Shown: positions 54,957 to 63,742, counted from the stretch's first letter. The stretch is DNA of 64,000 nt from Akkermansiaceae bacterium (GCA_022510805.1 JAFLSS010000004.1:1-64000), one strand, 5' to 3'. The notes: a model not told the origin generated them from the sequence alone. Translations and numbers: made by a program.

Positions 54957-55793
54957 TCACCAGCCGAGTTTGGCGCGCAGGCGGGTGGCGTAATTGCTGC
55001 CGGGCAGGGAGAGGAGGCGCAGGGAGAGGGCGGCTTTGCGGATGGTGAGGGTGTCCTCCAGGGCGATGGAGTGGGTGGTGCGCCCATCCAGCGAGTAGAT
55101 GAGGGATTCCCCGGCGCGGCCACGGCGCTCACGCGGGCGGATGGTGATTTCGACGTCTTCCGGCAGCACGACGGAGCGGTTGGTGAGGCTGTGGGGGCAG
55201 ATGGGGGTGAGGCACATGACACCGGCGGAGGGCCAGAGGAGGGGGCCGCCGGCGGAGAGGGAGTAGGCGGTGGAGCCTGTGGGGGTGGCCACGAGGACGC
55301 CGTCGGCATGGTAGCGGTTGAGCAGCTCGGTGTTGAGCTCTACGTCCACGTCCACCATTTTGCCGGTTTGGGCGCGCATGATGGCGACTTCATTGAGGGC
55401 GAGCTGGGGGGTGGACTCGGCGCCGCTGCGGGTGACTTGGAGCATGGAGCGCTCCTCAACCATGAAGGCGCGTGTGTGGATGGCTTCGAGCAGGGCTTGC
55501 CACTCATCCCGGCCGCAGGAGCTCAGGAAGCCGAGGTGGCCCATGTTGATGCCGGCTACCACACAGCCGGCGCGCGCGGCTTCCTCGGCGATGCTGAGGA
55601 TGGTGCCATCCCCGCCCAGGCAGAGGAGGAGGCCGGGCATGGCGCCGGCGGCGGTGAGTTCCTCACGGCTGTGGTGGCAGGTGTGGCTGATGCCGCGGCG
55701 GCGGCACTCTGCCGCGAGCTGCGCCAGCGTGTGCGCGCACTCACCGGTGGGGTGCGGCGCGAGCAGGCCGATGCTGAGCGGTGCGGTGTGCAT
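54957..55793 (-). CDS. nadK: NAD kinase
   Basis: The 278-residue enzyme makes NADP from NAD. It carries LLCLGGDGTILS, the INMGHLGFLS block, ALNEVAIMR (NE motif) and ADGVLVATPTGSTAYSLSAG. The length is normal. It follows argB by 29 nt on the same strand. Confidence 0.96.
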   Translation of the reverse strand: MHTAPLSIGLLAPHPTGECAHTLAQLAAECRRRGISHTCHHSREELTAAGAMPGLLLCLGGDGTILSIAEEAARAGCVVAGINMGHLGFLSSCGRDEWQALLEAIHTRAFMVEERSMLQVTRSGAESTPQLALNEVAIMRAQTGKMVDVDVELNTELLNRYHADGVLVATPTGSTAYSLSAGGPLLWPSAGVMCLTPICPHSLTNRSVVLPEDVEITIRPRERRGRAGESLIYSLDGRTTHSIALEDTLTIRKAALSLRLLSLPGSNYATRLRAKLGW

Positions 55794-55822
55794 GCGTGCC
55801 GGCGGGGATGAGGGGGGGGAGG

Positions 55823-56731
55823 TTAGCGCTGCTCGCGCACGATTTCGGTGCCGATGCCCTCCGGCGTGAAGATTTCGAGCAGGATGGTGTGCGGCAGGCG
55901 GCCGTCAATAAAGTGCACCTTGCGCACGCCGGCATTCAGCGCGTCCACAGCGCTTTTCACCTTGGGGATCATGCCGCCGGAGATGATGCCTTTGTCGATG
56001 AGCTCGAAGGCTTCTTTGCGGTTGATGCTCTTCACGATCTCGGACTTGTCGTTCGGGTCGAGCAGGAGGCCCGGGACATCGGAGATGTAGATGAGCTTGA
56101 CGGGTTTGAGCTCGCGCGCCAGGGCGGCGGCGGCCAGGTCGGCATTCACATTGAGCGCTTGGTGGGTGCCCAGCTCGCGCGCGAGCGGGGAGATGACCGG
56201 GATGAGCTGCAGGGAGAGGGCTTCTTCGACGCGGGAGAGTTGGCAGCCGATGACTTGGCCGACCATGCCGAGGTCGAGCGGGTTGCCCTCTGCATCTTTT
56301 TCCAGCAGTTTTTCGCCCACGAAGACGGAGGTGCCGGGGATGCCCACGGCGGAGCCGCCGTGCTGGCGGATCATTTCAACGAGGTCGGGGTTGATGGTGC
56401 CGGAGAGGGTTTTTTCGACGATGTTGATGGCCTCCGGGGTGGTGACGCGCAGGCCGTTGACGAAGCGGGCCTCGAGGCCGGCATCAGCCATGGCTTTGGA
56501 GATGGCTTTGCCGCCGCCGTGCACGACGACGATTTTCATGCCCATGGCCTCGAGCACGACGATGTCGCGCATGAGGGATTTGACGAGGGAGGGGTCATCC
56601 ATGGCGGAGCCGCCGAATTTGATCAGGATGGTCTTATCGCGGTAGGACTGCATGTAGGGCAGGGCCTCGATGAGGATGTTGGCCTTGTGGATTTCTTGCT
56701 CCGGCTGTTCGACTTTGCGCGTGGCGATCAT
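55823..56731 (-). CDS. argB: Acetylglutamate kinase
   Basis: The 302-residue kinase performs the second step of arginine synthesis. KTILIKFGGSAM is the phosphate-binding loop, IVVVHGGGKAISKAMADAGL the glutamate-binding region and NVNADLAAAALARELKP the ATP site. The N-terminal extension (about 28 residues) is typical of hexameric, arginine-sensitive ArgB. corA lies 9 nt upstream. Confidence 0.96.
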   Translation of the reverse strand: MIATRKVEQPEQEIHKANILIEALPYMQSYRDKTILIKFGGSAMDDPSLVKSLMRDIVVLEAMGMKIVVVHGGGKAISKAMADAGLEARFVNGLRVTTPEAINIVEKTLSGTINPDLVEMIRQHGGSAVGIPGTSVFVGEKLLEKDAEGNPLDLGMVGQVIGCQLSRVEEALSLQLIPVISPLARELGTHQALNVNADLAAAALARELKPVKLIYISDVPGLLLDPNDKSEIVKSINRKEAFELIDKGIISGGMIPKVKSAVDALNAGVRKVHFIDGRLPHTILLEIFTPEGIGTEIVREQR

Positions 56732-56740
56732 GGTGGGGTG

Positions 56741-57739
56741 TCAGATGTAGCGTTTGATTTTGAAGATGACGAGGGGGAGGACTGCTGCAATGAGCATGAG
56801 CAGCAGGGAGAACCAGAACCCCCATACCGTGTCGAGGAAGGGGATGTATTTGTAGTTCATGCCGAAGACGCTGGCGATGAGGGTGGGGGGCAGGAAGACG
56901 ACGGAGGTGATGGTGAAGACTTTCACGATGTCGTTCTGCTCGATGTTGATGAGCCCCAGCACGGCGTCGAGCATGAAGTTGATCTTGTTGGAGAGGAAGG
57001 AGGCGTATTCTGACAGGGAGTTCACGTCACGCATGGCGGGGCGGAGCGGGGTGTACAAATTCTCCGCGCTGTTCAGGCATGAGCTTTCATTGCCGGCGTA
57101 GGTGATGAGGCGCAGCAAGTTCACCAGCGCGTCACGCTGGCGGGTGATGAGGTCACCCACGCGGCCGAGCTCCTCAAGAGCATCACGCAGGTCTTCGGTG
57201 TCCGGGTCATTGTCACGCAGGCTGCTGTTGCGGGTGCGGCGCTTGCCGAACACTTTTTTGGAAAGGGTGTCCAGCTCGGTGCCGAAGCGCTCCAGCACGT
57301 CTGCCTGGCGGTCGACAAGAGCTTCAATCAGGCCGATGAAGACGAGATCCCGGTTGGTGTCATTCTTGCGCAGCAGGGAGTGCGAGAACACGCGGAAGGA
57401 GTAGGAATCCGTGTGGCGGACGGTGATGAGGGTGTTGCCTTTGAGGATGAAGGTGATCTCGGAGATGGTGGGGGTGTCGGTCTCCACGCGTGAGAGCACG
57501 GTGGTGGTCATGAATCGGGCGTCATCCTCGTAATACAGGCGGGAGGTGGCCTCAATTTCGCGCATGTCATCCTGCGTGGGCATGGCGATCTCGCATATTT
57601 CCTCAGCGTAGCGGAGCTCGTCCGCATCAGGTGTCAGCAGGTCCAGCCAAAAGATGGCTTCTTTTGGGATGTCGTGGTCATGATCAAGCCCGACCATGCG
57701 TGAGATGCCCTGCGCTGACTGTGTGTATATGCGAATCAT
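56741..57739 (-). CDS. corA: CorA-type magnesium transporter
   Basis: The 332-residue protein has the CorA layout: a large cytosolic funnel and two C-terminal membrane helices with the signature FGMNYKYIPF between them (GMN motif). It moves Mg2+ (or Co2+/Ni2+) into the cell. I take ATG 57739 (MIRIYTQSAQ); ATG 57769 would add ten residues. The MPEL-type loop is not obvious. Confidence 0.93.
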   Translation of the reverse strand: MIRIYTQSAQGISRMVGLDHDHDIPKEAIFWLDLLTPDADELRYAEEICEIAMPTQDDMREIEATSRLYYEDDARFMTTTVLSRVETDTPTISEITFILKGNTLITVRHTDSYSFRVFSHSLLRKNDTNRDLVFIGLIEALVDRQADVLERFGTELDTLSKKVFGKRRTRNSSLRDNDPDTEDLRDALEELGRVGDLITRQRDALVNLLRLITYAGNESSCLNSAENLYTPLRPAMRDVNSLSEYASFLSNKINFMLDAVLGLINIEQNDIVKVFTITSVVFLPPTLIASVFGMNYKYIPFLDTVWGFWFSLLLMLIAAVLPLVIFKIKRYI

Positions 57740-57800
57740 AGCTTCCGATGCGTTGAGGTGGAGACCCATTCATGCGGTGAAGCGGCACAGCTCCTTGCGG

Positions 57801-57829
57801 ATTTTACTCTTTTTTTTCTGCTAAGGCAA
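57801..57829 (-). promoter_or_regulatory. corA-argB-nadK promoter
   Basis: The minus strand reads TTGCCT (57824-57829), 17 bp with an A-rich run, TAAAAT (57801-57806). The leader is about 25-55 nt, depending on the corA start. Confidence 0.6.
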
Positions 57830-57874
57830 GCCCGCAATGCGGCGCGGCACGCAATAAGGGGGTGCGGCAGCGGG

Positions 57875-58744
57875 CTAGGGGGTGGTCCAGCGGCGGATGA
57901 TTTCTGCCGCTCGGGGGGATTGCTGCTGCATGTCGCGCTCGATATCCGGGAGCCAGGGGCGGATGAGGTTGCCGCTGAGGGTGAGGCAGAAGTAGAGGAA
58001 GAAGGCTACGATGAGGCGTGTGGTGACTGTGGAGCGCTGCTGCATGATGGGCAGGGTGGCCGCGGCGATGTCCCAGGGCATGAAGTTGCGCCGGCTGTGG
58101 CGGCGGTAGCAGAGCAGGAGGGTGATGAGGTTGAACGGGGGGAGCATGCAGCCCAGGCCGATCACGTAGACAAGGTAGCTGCGCAGCAGCATGGTGCCCA
58201 AGCCCGGCCGCTTGCGCAGGCTGGCCAGCCGGATGCCGAGCCAGTGTTTGCCCGGGGTGGTGCCGATGATGGTGAACAGCAGGGCTTCGATGGCGGGGTA
58301 GGGCAGCCAGAAGAGGGGGGCGCTGGGCAGGTAGAATGGGCTGTAGGGGAGGTCGAGGCAGCGGAGGATGCTGAGGGTGGTGATGGCGTAGATCCCCATG
58401 TCGACAGCGCGCGCGAGGAAGCGCGAGGAGGCGCTCGGGTTGAGGAGGGTGTTGAGGGTGGCTCGGCGCTGCTGCTGCTCTGCTGTGGGGGCGGCTGCGG
58501 GGGCGGCGGGGGCCGGGGGGATGGGCGGCAGGCCGGGGGGTGTTTCTACTGCGGGTTCCTCTGCTTCTTGGGGGGTGAGGAAATCCCGCAGGGCGGGGAG
58601 TTCACGCAGGGGGAGCCAGCCTGAGCAGCCGGCGTGCCAGCCCGGCGTGTCTGCCGGCAGGTCACCGAGGCGCACAAGGCTGATGATGTCGGGTGCGGTG
58701 GCGGGGCCGCGGCGCCGGCCGTTTTCTATCCAGTAGATCTGCAT
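57875..58744 (-). CDS. GYF-domain and RDD-domain membrane protein
   Basis: The 289-residue product has an N-terminal GYF_2 domain (MQIYWIENGRRRGPATAPDI, then GDLPADTPGWHAGCSGWLPL), a Pro/Ala linker, and a C-terminal RDD-type membrane domain (SRFLARAVDMGIYAITTLSI, then TTPGKHWLGIRL). RDD proteins are of unsettled function; some are sodium/proton antiporters. The ATG shares one base with the stop of the upstream permease (TAATG), so the two are translated together. Confidence 0.88.
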   Translation of the reverse strand: MQIYWIENGRRRGPATAPDIISLVRLGDLPADTPGWHAGCSGWLPLRELPALRDFLTPQEAEEPAVETPPGLPPIPPAPAAPAAAPTAEQQQRRATLNTLLNPSASSRFLARAVDMGIYAITTLSILRCLDLPYSPFYLPSAPLFWLPYPAIEALLFTIIGTTPGKHWLGIRLASLRKRPGLGTMLLRSYLVYVIGLGCMLPPFNLITLLLCYRRHSRRNFMPWDIAAATLPIMQQRSTVTTRLIVAFFLYFCLTLSGNLIRPWLPDIERDMQQQSPRAAEIIRRWTTP

Positions 58745-60393
58745 TAGTTGGAGCGCAGGGCTTTTGAGGGGTCTTGACGGGAGATGAAGAAGGCGGGGAT
58801 GACGGAGGCGATGGTGACCATGAGGAAGGCTTGCAGAGCCTGCCGCGCGAAGGTGCCGGGGGTGAAGGCTGCCGGCAGGGTGATGCCGTGTGCTTCCATG
58901 GGGAAGGGGTCCATGTCCATGGCGGCCATGGCGGCTTGGATTTCGAGGCGGTAGTGCAGCACCAGCAGGGCGAGCCCGACGCCGAGGATGGCGCCGCCCA
59001 GGCCGATGATGATGCCCTGCCAGGTGAAGATGCCCATGATTTTGGCCGGGGTGGCGCCCAGGGCTTGCAGCACGGCGATCTCGCGCTTGCGCTGCATGCT
59101 CATGGTGAACATGACGGCCATGATGCAGAAGCTTGCGATGAGGGAGATGATGGAGAGGACAAAGCTCATCATGGTGCGCTCATTGGCGATGAGGTGATAC
59201 CACTGCTCATAGCTTTTTGTCCAGGGGATGACTTGCCAGTAGAGGCCGGAGGGGTAGGACTCTGAGGGGGTGTTCAGGTTGGGCAGGAGGGTGCGGATGC
59301 GGGCTTCGAGTGCGGCGGTTTGGTTGGGGTCAACGGAGCGGACGCAGAGGCCCATGATTTCATTTTTGCCGTTTGAGCCGTAGCCGACGATGTCCTGCGC
59401 GATGGGGAGCGGCAGGTAGATGTGGGGCCCGGGCATGTTTTCGGGCGCTTGGTAGATGCCCACCACCTCAAGATCCATGGGCATGACCATCTCGGTGATG
59501 CTTTTCACGGCTTTGCCGTCTTCGCGGTCGCGATCCAGCTCTGCGAGCTCGGTGGCGCGGGTGAGCCAGCGCTGTTTTTCCTCAGCGGTGAAAGGCAGGC
59601 CGAGGTGGTCACGCGCTTCGTCATAAAAGGCGTAGAGGGCGTCCCGCTCGCTGAGGCGCAGCTTGGCGGTGTCAAATGACTCGATGCGCTGCATGAGGGC
59701 GCGCAGGGTGGCGGCCGGCACGCGCTCCCCTGTGGGGGTGGTTTCCGCCTGGGCGAATGTGTTGCGCAGGCTGTCCAGGAAGGCGGGGTCCTCGTGGGTC
59801 TGCAGGGGGGCTTGGATCATGCTGTAGACGGCGGCGATCTCATCTATGCTGCCCACGGGGGTGAGGTGCAGCTGGTCCCCGAGGCTGAGGCCGAGCATTT
59901 GTGCGGTGGTGGCGGAGATGACGCATTCCTGATTCAGCCCGTCACCGAAGTCGAACGTGCCCTCTTTGAGCATGGGCAGCAGGGCGTCGAGCTGCGGGCG
60001 GTTGTGGGGCTCAAGCGTGGTGAAATGCACCGTCATGCGGGCGTTGTTGCCTTGCGCAAAGGCTTCATTTTCCAGCTGGGGGTACACGCTGACCACGCCG
60101 GGCAGCGCGGAGATCTTGTCACGCAGCTCCGGCCAGTGGGTGTCGTCCTCGGTGAGGGTGCGGGGGTTCAGCCCATCATGCCCGGTGATGATGAAGTGTG
60201 GGGTGAAGGCGAGGCCGCGTGTTTCCATCTCCTTCTGCAGGCCTTCCATCACGCTGAGCACGACGATGAGTACCATCACCCCCAGTGCGACGCCGCCCAG
60301 GCAGATGAGGGTGATGATGGAAAACATGGTGCGCAGTGGGTTCAGGTATCTCACTGCGAGCATGAGGCTCAGGTTGCGGCGGAGGGCTTTCAT
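58744..60393 (-). CDS. LolC/LolE-type ABC transporter permease
   Basis: The 549-residue product has the LolC/E start (LSLMLAVRYLNPLRTMFSII, then LIVVLSVMEGLQKEMETRGL), a large periplasmic domain and three C-terminal membrane helices (FVLSIISLIASFCIMAVMFT, KREIAVLQALGATPAKIMGI, GIIIGLGGAILGVGLALLVL). It releases lipoproteins from the inner membrane together with an ATPase LolD, which is not here. The periplasmic domain is about 130 residues longer than in E. coli LolC (about 400), with a helical insert near 200-290. Confidence 0.88.
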   Translation of the reverse strand: MKALRRNLSLMLAVRYLNPLRTMFSIITLICLGGVALGVMVLIVVLSVMEGLQKEMETRGLAFTPHFIITGHDGLNPRTLTEDDTHWPELRDKISALPGVVSVYPQLENEAFAQGNNARMTVHFTTLEPHNRPQLDALLPMLKEGTFDFGDGLNQECVISATTAQMLGLSLGDQLHLTPVGSIDEIAAVYSMIQAPLQTHEDPAFLDSLRNTFAQAETTPTGERVPAATLRALMQRIESFDTAKLRLSERDALYAFYDEARDHLGLPFTAEEKQRWLTRATELAELDRDREDGKAVKSITEMVMPMDLEVVGIYQAPENMPGPHIYLPLPIAQDIVGYGSNGKNEIMGLCVRSVDPNQTAALEARIRTLLPNLNTPSESYPSGLYWQVIPWTKSYEQWYHLIANERTMMSFVLSIISLIASFCIMAVMFTMSMQRKREIAVLQALGATPAKIMGIFTWQGIIIGLGGAILGVGLALLVLHYRLEIQAAMAAMDMDPFPMEAHGITLPAAFTPGTFARQALQAFLMVTIASVIPAFFISRQDPSKALRSN

Positions 60394-60444
60394 GTAAAAA
60401 AGGGGGGGATGGGGGGAGAGGGGCGGCGGCGGGTGCGCGCTCAG

Positions 60445-60475
60445 CGCTGCCTGCCGAGGGCCGGCAGGCGCAGCG
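60445..60475 (-). terminator. Hairpin after the phosphofructokinase unit
   Basis: CGCTGCCTGCC (60445-60455) pairs with GGCAG (60463-60467) and GCAGCG (60470-60475) around a 2-nt bulge. It lies 21 nt past the stop at 60496 and has no U-tract. Confidence 0.45.
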
Positions 60476-60495
60476 GGTGGTGTGGTGGGGCGGGG

Positions 60496-61578
60496 TTACT
60501 CATCGCCAAAGGAGATGCCGATCTCCTTGGCGGCTTCGATGAGCTGGCTCTTTTTGTCGACGAGGTGCAGCTGGCGCACGGCTTCTTCGATGGGCATGCT
60601 CACCATTTCATTGCGCAGCAGAGCCACGGTGTCGCCGAATTTGTTTTCTTCGATGAGGTCGATGGCCTTGGCGCCGCAGCGCACGCCCAGCACGCGGTCG
60701 AACGCGATGGGGGAGCCGCCGCGCTGCACGTGGCCGAGCACGCAGTAGCGGGTTTCAATGCCGGTGATGGTCTCGAGCTTGGTGGAGAGGAAGGAGGCGA
60801 TGCCGCCCAGGCGCACCTCACCCACGGTTTCTTCATCCAGCGTGAGCAGCTTGCCGCCGATTCGGGCGCCCTCACTGACCACGACGATGATTTCTCGCTG
60901 GCCCAGGGCTTTGAGGAGCTCGACCTTGCGGACAATTTCTTCCAGTTTGAACTCGATTTCCGGCAGGAGGATCACATCTGCACCGCCGGCGATGCCGCCA
61001 TAGAGGGCGATCCACCCTGCGTGGCGCCCCATCACCTCCACGACCATCATGCGCTGGTGGGAGTAGGCGGTGGTGCGCAGGCGGTCCAGGTTGGCGCTGA
61101 CGATGGAGACGGCGGTCCAGAAGCCGAAGGTGTAGTCCGTGGAGCCCAGGTCGTTGTCGATGGTTTTGGGCACGCCGACGATGGGCAGGCCGATGTGGCG
61201 CAGCTCCAGCCCGATGGTCTGCGAGCCGTCACCGCCCACGACAATGAGGGCGGAGAGGCCGAGGCGCTCTACAGTTTCCTTGCTGCGGCGCAGCACGTCA
61301 TCTGCAATTTGGAGCTTGCCGCCCACGCCGCTTTTCACGGTGAAGTTACCCTTGTTGACAGTGCCGAGGATGGTGCCGCCCAGGGAGCGGATGTTGTGGC
61401 AGTTGGCCGGGGTGAGGATGCGCCAGCGTTCGTTCTCCGGGGTGGAGAGGAGACCCTCAAAGCCATCAAAAAAGCCGTATACAGTCCAGCCGCGGGCAGA
61501 GGCAGCCCCCACGGCGCCCTCGATGACTGCATTGAGGCCGGGGCAGTCGCCGCCGGCGTTGAGTATGCCTATGTTCAT
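60496..61578 (-). CDS. pfkA: 6-phosphofructokinase, apparently active copy
   Basis: The 360-residue enzyme phosphorylates fructose 6-phosphate. Active-site residues are intact: GGDGS (Asp117, Mg binding), PKTIDND (Asp141, catalytic base) and VMGRHAG (Arg185). Glycine after Asp117 is the ATP-type residue, while lysine in PKTIDND is the type seen in pyrophosphate enzymes, so the phosphate donor is uncertain. The start at 61578 is the ATG of MNIGILNAGGDCPGLN; a longer reading would include the S11 gene's end. It is the last gene of the three-gene unit. Confidence 0.93.
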   Translation of the reverse strand: MNIGILNAGGDCPGLNAVIEGAVGAASARGWTVYGFFDGFEGLLSTPENERWRILTPANCHNIRSLGGTILGTVNKGNFTVKSGVGGKLQIADDVLRRSKETVERLGLSALIVVGGDGSQTIGLELRHIGLPIVGVPKTIDNDLGSTDYTFGFWTAVSIVSANLDRLRTTAYSHQRMMVVEVMGRHAGWIALYGGIAGGADVILLPEIEFKLEEIVRKVELLKALGQREIIVVVSEGARIGGKLLTLDEETVGEVRLGGIASFLSTKLETITGIETRYCVLGHVQRGGSPIAFDRVLGVRCGAKAIDLIEENKFGDTVALLRNEMVSMPIEEAVRQLHLVDKKSQLIEAAKEIGISFGDE

Positions 61579-61591
61579 GGGGAAGGGGAGG

Positions 61592-62575
61592 TTATCTCGG
61601 GAGGGTGATGAATTTGTTCGGGTTGGAGTAGTCGTCAGACTCCAGCCATTCTTCCCAGGCTTTCCAGCTGTCGCGCAGCAGGAGGTTGGCGATCTTGTAG
61701 CGGCTCTCAGAGGAGTGGGCGCCGAGCACGACGATGAGAAGGCGCTGCGGGTAGGTTTCCAGCTTGCCGGTGCGCGGGTTGCGCAGCTTGACGGATTGGC
61801 GCGTGGCAGAGAGGATGAGGCAGGCGCCGGCGGTGGTGGAGCGAGCGGCGCGCACACCCTCTACGCCCGGGGTGCTGAGCATGTTGTTGGAGTTGATGAT
61901 GGTGACCGTGCGCGTGCCGTTGACGGAGGCCACGTAGCTGCGCAGGGAGCAGATGCTGCGGAAGCTGGGCTTGAGCATGGCGTACATGCCGAGTTTGGCG
62001 ATGTCGTGCGTGTCGGACTGGGTGATGATGGCGCCGCTGGAGCCCTTGAACCACGTGGAGCGCATGCCGATGGTGCGCGCCATCTGATTCATCTGATTCA
62101 CGAAGGCGGTCTCAGGGTCAGAGGGGTCGATGGTGGAGCCGCAGGCGTATGCCAGGGTGGCGGCGCAGGCGCTGTCATCCCACATGATGGCGGAGTGCAG
62201 CGCATCGCGCAGGGAGATGCGATCTCCCGGGCGCAGGTGCAGCAGGTTGGTCTGCGGCCAGCGGCAGGCGGAGGCGGGCACCACGAGGATGCGCCCGGTG
62301 TCGATGTGGCGCGCGTTGATCCAGTCGATCACCACGAGGGCAGTCGCCACGTTGGTGAGCATGCCGATGGGGCGCAGCTCATTGGGGTTGCCGGTGTAGA
62401 GCACGCGGCCGGAGTAGGCCTCAAGCGCCAGGTAGCTCGGGGTGCGCTGCGTGGGCGGCGCGACTCGTTCTACACCGGTGCAGGCTACCATGCTCACGAG
62501 GGAAAGGAGGCTGAGCCCGGCCAGGCGGGCGGCGCGGCGGATATTGCGGATTTGGGTCAGGATGCTGTGTGTCAT
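61592..62575 (-). CDS. S11 peptidase-like lipoprotein lacking catalytic motifs
   Basis: The 327-residue product resembles D-alanyl-D-alanine carboxypeptidases of family S11 in order and spacing: SYLALEAYSGRVLY, LLHLRPGDRISLRDALHSAI, FVNQMNQMARTIGMRSTWFK, SDTHDIAKLGMYAM and VEGVRAARSTTAGACLILSA. All three catalytic motifs are lost: SxxK is MLTN (72-75), SxN aligns with DDS (133-135) and KTG aligns with RAA (242-244). The N-terminus is a lipoprotein signal (Cys32, SMVAC). It is likely a pseudoenzyme at the outer membrane or periplasm, perhaps binding peptidoglycan or a partner. It overlaps pfk2's stop by 4 nt and precedes pfkA by 13 nt. Confidence 0.85.
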   Translation of the reverse strand: MTHSILTQIRNIRRAARLAGLSLLSLVSMVACTGVERVAPPTQRTPSYLALEAYSGRVLYTGNPNELRPIGMLTNVATALVVIDWINARHIDTGRILVVPASACRWPQTNLLHLRPGDRISLRDALHSAIMWDDSACAATLAYACGSTIDPSDPETAFVNQMNQMARTIGMRSTWFKGSSGAIITQSDTHDIAKLGMYAMLKPSFRSICSLRSYVASVNGTRTVTIINSNNMLSTPGVEGVRAARSTTAGACLILSATRQSVKLRNPRTGKLETYPQRLLIVVLGAHSSESRYKIANLLLRDSWKAWEEWLESDDYSNPNKFITLPR

Positions 62576-63720
62576 GCGGATGTTTCGTCAGTAGAAGTGG
62601 ATGAGGTGTGGTCAACGCTGGAGATGCTGCCGGGGGCGCGGTCACCGAAGATGATGCCTAGGTCACGCGCGGTGCGCACGAGCTGGCTGTCAGCGTGGAT
62701 GATGCGCGGCGCGGCGATGGCTTCTTTGATGGGGACGCTGCCGACATTGAGCCCTTGCAGCACGACTGAGCGGCCAAATTGGTTTTGCTCGATGAGTTTG
62801 ACGGCTTCGACTCCGAAGCGCAGGCCGAGGATGCGGTCAAATGCGCAGGGGCTGCCGCCGCGCTGGGTGTGGCCGAGTACGCAGTAGCGCGACTCGATGC
62901 CCACGCGCTCTTCGAGTTCGTGGCAGAGGCGGTTGCCGATGCCGCCCAGGCGCTCGTTGCCGTTGTCTTTGTTGCGCACGGTGATGAGCTGGCCGTTGAG
63001 GCGGGCGCCCTCGGCCACCACGACGATGATCTCCCGCTGGCCGGCTTGTTTGCGGGCTTTGATGCACTCGACTACGTGGTCGAGCTCAAAGGGGATTTCC
63101 GGGATGAGCACCACATCTGCCGCGGAGGAGATGCCGCTGTGCAGGGCGATCCAGCCGGAGAGGTCACCCATGACCTCAATGACCATGATGCGCTGGTGCG
63201 CATTGGCCGTGGTGCGGATGCGGTCTATGGATTCTGTGACCACGGACACAGCGCTCTGGAAGCCGAAGGTGTAGTCCGAGGCGGGGCAGAGGTCGTTGTT
63301 GATGGTCTTGGGGATGGAGATGACGGGCAGGCCTTCCTCGGAGAGGAGGCTGGCGGTGCGGGCGGAGCCGTTGCCGCCGATGACGGCGAGCGCTTGCAGG
63401 CCGAGGGCGGTGATGGTTTTTTTGGCTTTGGCCATGGTGGTGGGCTCCACTTGGGCGCGGCCGAGTTTGTTCACCCGCACGGCGAAATTGCCGGTGCTGG
63501 TGGTGCCGAGGATGGTGCCGCCATGGGCGCGTATCTTGTGGGTGCCCTGGGGGGTGAGCAGCTCGTAGCGCCGGCCGCTCTCGATGGGCAGCAGTCCTTC
63601 AAAGCCATCGTGGAAGCCGATGACGCGCCAGCCGCGCTTGTATGCCGCGGAGACAAAGCCTTCGATAACTGCATTGATGCCGGGGCAGTCGCCGCCGGAG
63701 TTGAGGATGCCGATAATCAT
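62572..63720 (-). CDS. Phosphofructokinase paralogue lacking active-site residues
   Basis: The 382-residue paralogue of the downstream pfkA aligns along its whole length (MIIGILNSGGDCPGINAVIE) but differs at three catalytic positions. GGDGS is GGNGS (Asn117), TIDND is TINND (Asn141, where the catalytic base should be), and MGR is MGD (Asp186). The equivalents in E. coli PfkA are Asp103, Asp127 and Arg171. Catalysis should be lost or minimal, so a regulatory or scaffolding subunit is likely, as in plant PFP alpha subunits. Its C-terminus has an extra Ser/Thr-rich tail. It overlaps the S11-like gene by ATGA. Confidence 0.88.
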   Translation of the reverse strand: MIIGILNSGGDCPGINAVIEGFVSAAYKRGWRVIGFHDGFEGLLPIESGRRYELLTPQGTHKIRAHGGTILGTTSTGNFAVRVNKLGRAQVEPTTMAKAKKTITALGLQALAVIGGNGSARTASLLSEEGLPVISIPKTINNDLCPASDYTFGFQSAVSVVTESIDRIRTTANAHQRIMVIEVMGDLSGWIALHSGISSAADVVLIPEIPFELDHVVECIKARKQAGQREIIVVVAEGARLNGQLITVRNKDNGNERLGGIGNRLCHELEERVGIESRYCVLGHTQRGGSPCAFDRILGLRFGVEAVKLIEQNQFGRSVVLQGLNVGSVPIKEAIAAPRIIHADSQLVRTARDLGIIFGDRAPGSISSVDHTSSTSTDETSA

Positions 63721-63742
63721 AGGTTGATGAAGGGGGGGGTGG

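Noticed and set aside
61579-61857. Longer start for pfkA
   Set aside because: It would overlap the S11-like gene in another frame; the conserved PFK start MNIGILNAGG is at 61578.
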